Assembly: GCA_900548705.1 (NCBI GenBank)
Contig: URLF01000039.1
Span: forward strand, 1 to 24,634
Direction of reading: 5' to 3'
Length of the DNA: 24,634 bases
Origin: an uncultured Porphyromonadaceae bacterium
GTDB taxonomy: Bacteria > Bacteroidota > Bacteroidia > Bacteroidales > Muribaculaceae
Under the pieces are notes generated by a model that saw nothing but the letters and a program-made list of their open reading frames with translations, ran no database searches and had not been told where the DNA came from. Below, one piece after another: positions 1 to 8,200 of this stretch. Within the stretch, counting starts at the first letter, position 1; each line of letters opens with the position of its first letter. Both the position numbers and the translations under genes were made by a program.

Positions 1-102
1 GGAGGAATACAGCATCACGGTTCCGCTCGGTTCGGCCATGGCCGCGGCGGCGGCGAGAAGGGCGGCAGTCTTCAGGAAACCTCTTCGGCTGTAGGTTGAC
101 AT
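1..102 (-). CDS. Tat-exported protein, N-terminal fragment (runs off left edge)
   Basis: Only the first 34 codons are in the window. The start is the ATG at 102-100, 48 bases downstream of the susD stop, so the gene is probably the third gene of the susC-susD transcript. The visible peptide begins MSTYSRRGFLKTAALLAAAA. S-R-R-G-F-L-K matches the twin-arginine consensus (S/T-R-R-x-F-L-K), followed by an alanine-rich hydrophobic stretch and a probable A-M-A cleavage site near residue 23. The protein would therefore be exported folded by the Tat system, often a sign of a bound cofactor or of an oxidoreductase or hydrolase of the Gfo/Idh/MocA or DUF types. No catalytic part is visible, so the function is unknown. 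The reading frame and signal type are seen directly; operon membership is inferred from the spacing. Confidence 0.75.
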   Translation of the reverse strand, partial: MSTYSRRGFLKTAALLAAAAAMAEPSGTVMLYSS

Positions 103-150
103 ACCTTTCTAACTAACTAATCTTATCTTACTAATTCACGAATTGCGGGA

Positions 151-1824
151 TTATTCAAGGTAATGGTCGCTCCCCTCCCATCCGGGGTTCTGGGTCAGCA
201 CCCCTTCCGAGAGCTGGATTTCGGTCAGGGGGATGGGGAGGAAACCTCCGGTTTCGGGACGGAATGTGACGCTCTTCTTGCGAGGCACCCTGCGGTCGTA
301 GATCTGGATGTCGGTCTGGTTCTCGGTGATGAGACGCTCGTCATGCCAGCGCAGTAGGTCGTAATAGCGTTCCCCCTCGAAGGCAAGCTCGAAGCGTCGC
401 TCCTCCTTGATGTTGTCGAGGGTGGCGGCTTTGGAGGGGAGGTTGACGCGTGAGCGCACGCGGTCGAAATAGGCCTGTGCCTGGGGGCATTCAAGCTCGG
501 CTCCCATCAGCAGCACGTCGGCGAAACGTATCAGGATGATGTCCTGGGTATTGTTGAGCTGGAAGTTGGTCTCGCTCATTCCGTAGAGGGGCACACTGTA
601 GTTGACCACGCTCTGGTGGGTGTCGTCGGCGTAGACATTTATCGGGCAATGCTTCTTGTTGATGTAATATGTCTCCTCGCTCGCGTTGCCGCCCCCCTTG
701 AGGTAAAGGCGCATCTCGGAGCGGTCGTTGCAGTCGATGACCGAGCCTTTCTTGCGGATGTCCGCGTCGTCCCAGTCCTCCCACAGTTTGGGATTCACCG
801 GGCCGAAGCCCCATCCCTGGCCGAAGGGGAAGGTGTAGAGATAGTTGCTCTGGCCGCGCACGCCGTAGTAGAGACATACCTGGTTACACTTCTGCTGGAT
901 TACATCCCAGGTGCCGAGTGTGGAGTATTTGATGGCCATCACCTCCTCGATGTTGCCGTCACCGGCCCATTGCAGGCCATTGTCGGATGTGTACTTGTAA
1001 TCCTGCACATGGCTGTAAGGCCAGAGGTTGCGGAAATCGGAGAGGAGGTCGTGACCGCTGTTGGCGATGCAGTCGGCGATGAATCCCTGAACCTGCTGTT
1101 TGGTCACCTCACCCCCGTCGACGGTCGGGAGGGAGTTCTTGCCGTAATATCCGGTGTAGAAGAGCCACACCCTCGCAAGCAACGCTTCGGCTGCCCAGCG
1201 GGTCATACGGCCCACGTTGCCCCTATCCATGGAGGCCACATTTTCGGCGGGAATCTTCTCTATGGCGGCCAGAAGGTCGGAGGCGATGAAGGCATAGGTC
1301 TGGTCGGCCGGGGTCTTGGGGATATTGACAGGTTCGGGAGCGGTCACCAGAGGCACTTCGCCGAACATGCGCGATAGGTCGAAATAGAAGAACGCGCGGA
1401 GCATCCGGGCCTCACCCTCGATTTTGTCGCGTTGTTCCTGCGAGTCCCATTCGAGGTTGGGAATCTGCTCCACCAGGAAATTCGCGCGGTAGATACCCAT
1501 GTAGCGGGCACGCCAGCTCCAGCGGAACATGTCTTCACTCGACTTCTTGAACTGGTCCATGGCCTTGCAGGACTTGTCGGACTGGTCACCTCCGCCGAAG
1601 CAGTTGTCGCTCATCAGTTCGGAGATGAAATATGAGAAACCAAGCGGCTCGCAGCGTCCGAGCATCGCGTAGACTCCGGTCAGCAGCTGGTCGGCATCCT
1701 CGGGGGAATGTGGGAAATTGGAAGTGTCCTTCTTGGTGAGGTTCTCGGTGTCGAGGAAATCCTCACATCCGGTCACCCCGGCGAGGAGCAGTATGATGGT
1801 GAAAATCGAAAAAAGCTTTTTCAT
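151..1824 (-). CDS. susD: SusD/RagB-family outer-membrane glycan-binding lipoprotein
   Basis: This 557-residue protein is the surface glycan-binding partner of the SusC transporter encoded just upstream. SusD caps the SusC barrel and delivers oligosaccharides to it. The signal peptide ends in a lipobox, G-V-T-G-C, with Cys20 as the lipidated residue, followed by acidic residues (E-D-F-L-D) of the kind that favour surface display in Bacteroidetes. The N-terminal half is helical and TPR-like. The C-terminal RagB/SusD region contains 'LIRFADVLLMGAE', 'ERRFELAFEGERYYDLLRW' and the closing 'FLPIPLTEIQLS...NPGW', all family hallmarks. Length is normal for the family. The start codon lies 42 bases beyond the susC stop, which suggests co-transcription. 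The bound glycan cannot be read from the sequence; the neighbouring GH16 and GH3 genes suggest beta-glucan. Confidence 0.95.
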   Translation of the reverse strand: MKKLFSIFTIILLLAGVTGCEDFLDTENLTKKDTSNFPHSPEDADQLLTGVYAMLGRCEPLGFSYFISELMSDNCFGGGDQSDKSCKAMDQFKKSSEDMFRWSWRARYMGIYRANFLVEQIPNLEWDSQEQRDKIEGEARMLRAFFYFDLSRMFGEVPLVTAPEPVNIPKTPADQTYAFIASDLLAAIEKIPAENVASMDRGNVGRMTRWAAEALLARVWLFYTGYYGKNSLPTVDGGEVTKQQVQGFIADCIANSGHDLLSDFRNLWPYSHVQDYKYTSDNGLQWAGDGNIEEVMAIKYSTLGTWDVIQQKCNQVCLYYGVRGQSNYLYTFPFGQGWGFGPVNPKLWEDWDDADIRKKGSVIDCNDRSEMRLYLKGGGNASEETYYINKKHCPINVYADDTHQSVVNYSVPLYGMSETNFQLNNTQDIILIRFADVLLMGAELECPQAQAYFDRVRSRVNLPSKAATLDNIKEERRFELAFEGERYYDLLRWHDERLITENQTDIQIYDRRVPRKKSVTFRPETGGFLPIPLTEIQLSEGVLTQNPGWEGSDHYLE

Positions 1825-1866
1825 TATTTCAGGGTGTTAGATAGTGATTTTGAACAGCCTCTTGAA

Positions 1867-4800
1867 TCAATACTCGATGCTCAGGCCGATGAGATAGCTG
1901 CGTGAGCCGGGATAGTAGCCCAGGTCGATGCCCGAGGCCCAGCTGTCGCCACCTCCATAACCGATTTCGGGATCCATCCCGGAATACTTGGTGAATGTGA
2001 ACGGATTCTGCACCGACCCGTAGAGACGCAGCTTGCTCAGGGGGAGACGGGGGAGCAACCGCTTGAAGTCATATCCCAGGGTGATGTTGGTGATGCGGAA
2101 ATAGTCGCCGTCCTCTATGTAGAGGTCGCTGACATATTGCCAGTTGATTGCGGAGCCGTTCATGGAGGGGAGGCGGTTGGAGGTGCCTTCACCGTGCCAG
2201 CGGCCGAGCATCTCGGTGGTGTAGTTGTCGTAAGGCTTGTCAGTGCCGCTTCGGTATGAGCGGGCGATCTGGTTTCCTGCCACACCGTATCCGGTCAGTG
2301 AGAAATCGAATCCCTTGTAACCGAGTAGTATGTTTATGCCGTAGGTGAGGTCGGGATAAGGATTACCGATACAAGTGCGGTCCTCGGGAGTGATAGTCCC
2401 GTCACCGTCACGGTCTACGAATATCACGTCGCCCGGTTTGGCGGCAGGCATGATGGGGAGCCCGGTGGCCTCGCTGATGTAATTGTCAATCTGCTCCTGG
2501 TTCTGGAAGATTCCGGCTGTCTTGTAGCCGTAGAAATAACCCAGGGGATGCCCCTCTTCTGCGCGGTAGAAAGCCGAGGTGTTCTGGGCAAGGATGGCGG
2601 CGTTACCCTCTATGAGTCCGTTGCCGTTGGCGATGCGCAATACCTTGTTGCTGTTGTGGGCAAGGTTGGCCGACACGCTGTATGTGAAGTCACCCACACG
2701 GTCATTCCATGAGATTGAGAACTCCACACCGGTGTTCTTGATGTCTCCGCCGTTGACATAGGGAGCGCCTGTGCCCCAGATGCCGAGCGCGGTGGGCTGC
2801 ACGAGCCAGTCGAGGGTCTTCTTCTCATACCAGTCGAATGTCACACCCAGACGGTTCTGGAGGAACCTCGCGTCGAGACCGATGTCGGTCTGGCGGGATG
2901 TCTCCCATTTCAGGTCGGGATTGCTCATGATGTCGGGATAGGCACCGATGGTAGGATGGCTCTTGTCATCCCCGAAATAATACCAGGCGGCGTTGGTGGC
3001 GTTGCCGAACGCGATGGTCGAGAGGTAGCGGAAGGTAGGGATGTTGCAGTTGCCGTTCTCACCCCAGGAGACACGGAGCTTGAGCATGTCGAGCCAGGTT
3101 GACTGGTCTTCCATGAATTTCTCGGCGGCGATGTTCCATCCGGCCGACACCGACGGAAAATATCCCCAGCGGTGGCCACGGGCGAAGTTGGATGAGCCGT
3201 CGGCACGCATGGTGACTGTGGCCATATAGCGGCGGTCGTAGTCATAGTTGACACGCCCGAACCAGCTGACAAGCTGGCCACGGCTCCAGGGTGCGCCCGA
3301 CAGGGTGGTGGAGCCTGAAGCTATTGTCTTGACGTTGCTCAGCCAGGCGTATTCGAAGCTGTCAAACTCGCTGTCGCGGTTGGAGCCGTTGATGTCTTGC
3401 CCCAGACCCCACTTCTCGACCGAGTTGCCGGCGAGGATGTTGAGGTGATGTCCCTTGACGGTGAAGTCATAGCTCAGGGTGTTGTCCCATGTCCACTGCA
3501 GGCCGTTGCCCGACCCCTGGGCTACGCGGTCGGTCTTTGCGTAGCTCTTCTCGTTGAGCTGGTAGACAGGCACATATTCGCGGGAGTTCCAGCCATTGTA
3601 GGCGAAACCGAACGCGCTCTTGAAGGTAAGTCCTTTTACAGGCTGCAACACCAGGTAGAGGTTGCCACGGGCATTGTAGTTCTTGCTCTGGGAGAAGGAG
3701 CGGAGGTAATACATCTCCGCCACGGGGTTGGTTTCGTCGCTGTCGAGCAACACGGGCCAGGCGTATTTTTCGGGATTCTCCATCACCGGGAACAGCGGCG
3801 ACGCGCAGAGGGCGTTGCGCACGTCGTTCCAGTACATGTTTCCTGTGCCCTGGGTCATTCCTTTTGAATTGACGTGGGCCATCGTCAGGGTCTGGCCGAA
3901 GGTCAGGAGGTCGCGGTCGGGACGCTTGACGATGATATGCTCGGAGTTGAAACGGAGGGTGAAACGCTCGTAACGCTGTTTCACGTCGTCGGCGGTAACA
4001 CCGATGGTCGGGGTCTCGGAAGCATAGCTGACACCGAGCGAGTAGGTGGAGCGCTCGCCGCCACCGTCAAGACCGAAGTTGTAGCCCTGCTTGAAGCCGT
4101 TCTTTTTCTGAATCTCGTCAAGCCAGTTGGTGCCGGTGAACTCCCCGCTCTGTATCTGCTCCCACATCGGGACATTGGCGGCGAAGTCTGCGTCGGTCAG
4201 GCCTGTCTCCTTCATCAGCTCAACATACTGCTGGGCGTTGAGGGGGGTGACTGTCTTGGGGATGGTCTGCCAGCCGAGATACATGTTGAAATGGGCGTTG
4301 ACCTTCTCCTTGCTCCCCTTCTTGGTGGTGACGAGAATCACACCGTTGGCGGCTCTCGCGCCATAGATGGCGGCGGAGGCTGCGTCTTTCAGCACGTCGA
4401 GGCTTTCGATGTCATTCGGGTCGAGCAGGTTGAGGTCACCTCCGGCCACACCGTCGATGACCACCAGCGGGGATGAGTTGTAGATGGTGCCGAGTCCTCG
4501 GATGTTTACCTTGAAGCCGTCCCCCGCCTTACCGGAGTTCTTGACGATGTTCACGCCGGGAGCCTGGCTCTGGAGGGCACCTATCGCCGACATCGTGTTC
4601 TGCCGGGCGATTTCGTCACCCTTTACCTGGAGGGTGGCTCCGGTGATGAGTTTCTTCTGCTGCACGCCGTAACCGATGGCCACCACTTCGTCAAGCACAT
4701 TCTCGTCTGATTCCAGGGTGATGGGGATGTCGCGTCTCCCGTTAACCTTTACGGTGGTTGTCTTGTATCCTATGAAACTGGCGGTGACGCTACCTTTGTC

Positions 4801-5037
4801 GGGGAGGACAAGGGTGAAACGTCCGTCCACATCCGTGGTGGTGCCGTTGCCGGGATTGCCGGCCTCGGTCACTGTCGCGCCCGGGAGCGGTTCGCCGTCG
4901 CCGGTTACCGTACCTTGTACTTTGATGTCCGCCGCCAGGGCTGACAGGGCCATCGCCGGTGTCAGTATTGCGGCCGCCAGTATGCGTCGCGCCCATCCGG
5001 GGCAACGGCTGATGGCTGATCTGAGTGTTGGATTCAT
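1867..5037 (-). CDS. susC: SusC-family TonB-dependent outer-membrane glycan transporter
   Basis: This 1056-residue protein is a TonB-dependent outer-membrane porin that imports oligosaccharides captured by SusD. A signal peptide covers about residues 1-36, ending A-L-S-A-L-A-A. A carboxypeptidase-regulatory-like beta-sandwich follows at about 38-110 ('GEPLPGATV', 'TDVDGRFTL'). The TonB-box segment 'LDEVVAIGYG' is near 115-124. The plug domain (about 125-245) contains 'VNIRGLGTIYNSSPLVVIDG' and 'LKDAASAAIYGARAANGV'. The rest is the 22-strand barrel ending in an aromatic residue (...LSIEY). No STN domain is present, which fits regulation by the adjacent hybrid sensor rather than an ECF sigma/anti-sigma pair. 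An in-frame ATG exists at 5109, but the -7 promoter box at 5064-5071 lies between the two, so the ATG at 5037 with a normal signal peptide is preferred. Confidence 0.96.
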   Translation of the reverse strand: MNPTLRSAISRCPGWARRILAAAILTPAMALSALAADIKVQGTVTGDGEPLPGATVTEAGNPGNGTTTDVDGRFTLVLPDKGSVTASFIGYKTTTVKVNGRRDIPITLESDENVLDEVVAIGYGVQQKKLITGATLQVKGDEIARQNTMSAIGALQSQAPGVNIVKNSGKAGDGFKVNIRGLGTIYNSSPLVVIDGVAGGDLNLLDPNDIESLDVLKDAASAAIYGARAANGVILVTTKKGSKEKVNAHFNMYLGWQTIPKTVTPLNAQQYVELMKETGLTDADFAANVPMWEQIQSGEFTGTNWLDEIQKKNGFKQGYNFGLDGGGERSTYSLGVSYASETPTIGVTADDVKQRYERFTLRFNSEHIIVKRPDRDLLTFGQTLTMAHVNSKGMTQGTGNMYWNDVRNALCASPLFPVMENPEKYAWPVLLDSDETNPVAEMYYLRSFSQSKNYNARGNLYLVLQPVKGLTFKSAFGFAYNGWNSREYVPVYQLNEKSYAKTDRVAQGSGNGLQWTWDNTLSYDFTVKGHHLNILAGNSVEKWGLGQDINGSNRDSEFDSFEYAWLSNVKTIASGSTTLSGAPWSRGQLVSWFGRVNYDYDRRYMATVTMRADGSSNFARGHRWGYFPSVSAGWNIAAEKFMEDQSTWLDMLKLRVSWGENGNCNIPTFRYLSTIAFGNATNAAWYYFGDDKSHPTIGAYPDIMSNPDLKWETSRQTDIGLDARFLQNRLGVTFDWYEKKTLDWLVQPTALGIWGTGAPYVNGGDIKNTGVEFSISWNDRVGDFTYSVSANLAHNSNKVLRIANGNGLIEGNAAILAQNTSAFYRAEEGHPLGYFYGYKTAGIFQNQEQIDNYISEATGLPIMPAAKPGDVIFVDRDGDGTITPEDRTCIGNPYPDLTYGINILLGYKGFDFSLTGYGVAGNQIARSYRSGTDKPYDNYTTEMLGRWHGEGTSNRLPSMNGSAINWQYVSDLYIEDGDYFRITNITLGYDFKRLLPRLPLSKLRLYGSVQNPFTFTKYSGMDPEIGYGGGDSWASGIDLGYYPGSRSYLIGLSIEY

Positions 5038-5063
5038 GGTTGTATGATTGGTTTGTTTTTTTG

Positions 5064-5071
5064 CAAAGTTA
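5064..5071 (-). promoter_or_regulatory. -7 box of the susC-susD promoter
   Basis: On the minus strand this reads TAACTTTG, an exact match to the Bacteroidetes -7 consensus TAnnTTTG. It is followed by an A-rich initial region and the susC ATG about 27 bases downstream. No clear -33 TTTG is seen, which fits a promoter that depends on an activator such as the divergent hybrid regulator. Confidence 0.7.
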
Positions 5072-5138
5072 CTGCCTGAGGCTCCATGGCGTATGCCTGA
5101 TATGAGCATTTTACTTCGGGGATTGTCGGGATGGTTTC

Positions 5139-5184
5139 AAAAATGGGGAAAAATGTTGCGAGAATGTAGTCAACATCCATTTTT
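5139..5184. promoter_or_regulatory. Imperfect inverted repeat between susC and the regulator gene
   Basis: AAAAATGG (5139-5146) is the exact reverse complement of CCATTTTT (5177-5184), and ATGTTG (5153-5158) is that of CAACAT (5171-5176). The left half carries six extra bases (5147-5152). The element sits between the two divergent -7 boxes, where a regulator bound by susC and by the regulator's own gene would act. It could be an operator for the AraC-type domain of the hybrid sensor, but that is inference; the repeat itself is seen directly. Confidence 0.35.
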
Positions 5185-5221
5185 CAGTATGTCGCATGGC
5201 TCGATTTCAAGAAATGTGTCG

Positions 5222-5229
5222 TAACTTTG
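5222..5229 (+). promoter_or_regulatory. -7 box of the hybrid regulator gene
   Basis: TAACTTTG is an exact match to TAnnTTTG, 61 bases before the regulator ATG. No good -33 element is seen at the expected distance. With the minus-strand box at 5064-5071 it makes this 253-base gap a divergent promoter region. Confidence 0.65.
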
Positions 5230-5290
5230 AGCCATCTTACCCCATGATAATCCAATCCTCACAACTTACAATTCCCTGTCACTGATATCC

Positions 5291-8200
5291 ATGAAAACCC
5301 ACTTGACCCGCTTGCCCGCACGTCTTATGCAGGTAATGTTGATTCTCGCCTGCTCATTCCTTCCCGCGAGGGGTGCCGAGAGCAGCTTCCATGACCTTGC
5401 CGGGCATCTGTTCGCCGTCTCCAATTCCCACATAAACAAGATATGCCAGGATCATCTGGGATATATCTGGATTGCCACCGACTACGGACTCACCCGTTTC
5501 GACGGCGCTGAGGCGGTGGTCTACACCCGCACCCAGGAGGCCGGTTCGCTGCTGAGCAACACAGTCCTGACCGTGATGGAGGACAGCCACAACAATCTAT
5601 GGGTCGGCACCACCGACGGCATCCAGAAATTCGACCGCTCCACCCAGACCTTCACCACCCCGAGGCTGAGTTACCCCAACGTCCCCGATTTCAGTTATGT
5701 CAACTCTATCATCGAAGACCGCAAGGGGAACATATGGTTCACCACCTCGCGCTCGGGTGTGGTCTGCATCCGTCCGGGAGAGGCGGAGCCGGTATGCTAC
5801 ATGACCACCAACTCACGCATCTGCTCCAACAAGACGACAATATTATATGAAGACAGCTTCGGCAACATATGGATAGGGTCGATGGATGCCGGAATCTCGA
5901 TTTTCAACGGCTCCACAAACACGATGACCACCCTCTCGCATGATCCCGCCGACCCGACCTCCCTGTCCAGCAACATGATATTCACCATCGACCAGACCAA
6001 TGACGGCCGGCTCTTCATCGGGTCGCTCGACGGAGGTATCGACGCGTATGACTACCGCACAAACCGGGTGACCCGTGGAGCGGTGAAGGTTGACGGGAAT
6101 GTCTACATACTCAGCAACTCACCGGATGAGAATGTGATGTATATCGGCACCGACGGCAACGGCCTGAAAAAGCTCGACCTCGCTTCCGGAGAACTGAGCG
6201 ACATGGAGATTGCCGTCAAGGAGTTCAACCTTTCCAAGGCCAAGGTGCACGACATTCTTACCGACCGGCAGGGCAATCTATGGCTGGCGGTGTTCCAGAA
6301 AGGGGCGCTGATGGTGCCGAGAGACAAAGAGGACTCTATGGTCAGCTTCTCCCACAACCCGTTTTATCCCTCGCTCAACATCGGCACAGAGCCTGTGTTG
6401 TGTGCCATGCAGAGCGCCGACGGGGCGTTGTGGGTCGGCACTGACGGAGACGGGATATATCACGCCGCCGCTCCCGGTGAGCCTTTCCGTCATATCCCTC
6501 CGGCAGCGTCGGGCGCAAGCGCGATTCTTACGATATTCCAGGATTCACGCGGGCGTATATGGGCGGGCAACTATCTCAACGGCCTCTCCAGGTATGACTC
6601 CGCGTCGGGGAGCTTCAAGCCTGTGCAGCTTCCGATACCCGACATCCCCGGAGGGAGGGTCAAGGAGGTCAACACCATCGCCGAGGATTCGGAAGGTAAT
6701 CTGTGGATCGGCACCAACGGCAACGGGGTATGTGTCTACAATCCCGAGAGCGGTTCCACCCGTTTCTACAGCCACGACCCGGCGCAACCCCCATCCTCAC
6801 AGCTGCTCGGCACCGCCATCCACGCCATACTTTTCGGCCCTGACGGAAAAGCCTGGATAGGCACCAGTGATGCCGGACTGTCATGTCTCGATCCCGCGAC
6901 CGGGCGTTTCGAGCATTACAACGCCTCGAATATGCGCCTGAGCAACAACTGTGTCTTCTCCCTCTGTCTCGACTCCTCGGGAGCGGTATGGGCCGCCACA
7001 CGAATGGGACTGAACCGTATCAAGGAGAGGCGCACACAGGTGTTCAACGAGACCCAGGGGTTGCTCAACAACCTTGTCTACGGGCTGGTGCCTGACATGA
7101 AAGGGAACATATGGCTGAGCACCGGCGGGGGGATATCGCGGCTCGACCCCACGACTCTTGAATTTGACAATTCCATGACCCTCGACCGTCTGACATGCAA
7201 TGAGTTCAAACGTGGTTCAGCATGCCGGGGAAATGACGGGCGGATATATTTCGGCGGGGTAGGGGGCATGGTCTCCTTCCTGCCGGGACAGCCACGCGCA
7301 CCCCACGAACTGCTCAATCTTTATTTCAACGAACTGACCGTGATCGACAGCGACGACTCGGCCGGAGGCGGCTCCGCCTCCGGCTCAAGGGGGATGGCCC
7401 CCCTTGAGGCACCCTTACCCCTCAACGCCAGAGACAAAGTGGAGCTGACCTATGACCGCAACAGCTTCACAGTGTCGTTCGGGGCGATAGAGTTCGCCCA
7501 TCCCGAGAATGTGTCATACTCGGTGATGCTCGACGGACATGACAATGGCTGGATAGCCCTCCCGGCAGGTGTCCGCACCGCCACATGGTCGAGCCTCCCT
7601 CCGGGCGATTACACCCTGCGTGTCAGGGCTTCAATCGGAGGCTACCGTCCGGTGGAGAAGGCCCTGAAGGTGGTCATTGCGCCGCCGTTTTACCTCACAC
7701 CCTGGGCGAAGACCATCTATGCCATCCTGATTGTCGCCATCATGATATTCATCGTGAAGGCCATCCAGTGGAGGATGAGGAAGACCGAGCAGCGCAACCG
7801 GCAGCTTATGCAGGCCCAGACAGCCGAGCACAAGCTGCAGTTCTTCACCGACATCTCCCATGAGATACGTACTCCCCTGACGATGATTCTCACCCCTCTG
7901 GAGTCGCTGAAGGAAAAGACACGCGACAAACACGCCCTCCACACCATTGATGTGATGAGGCAGAACGGACAGCGCATCCTGAGACTGATTGACCAGATAA
8001 TGGATTTGCGCCGGCTCGACAACAACCGTATGTCGCTGTCGGTCAGCAGGGTCGACATCCGCAATTTTATCGAAGAGGTCACCGGAGCGTTCGCCAATAT
8101 TGCTGCCAAACGGGAAATTACCTATACTGTGGAGGTTTCCGACGAGGTGGCGAAGACGGTGCTGCTTGACCCCGACAAGAGCGACAAGGTTCTCTTCAAT

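Noticed and set aside
616..1377. Plus-strand open frame (253 codons) opposite susD
   Set aside because: Antisense shadow of a clear SusD gene, with valine/glycine-rich composition and no signal or motif.
5038..5109. N-terminal extension of SusC from an upstream ATG
   Set aside because: It would put the -7 promoter box inside the gene and bury the signal peptide.
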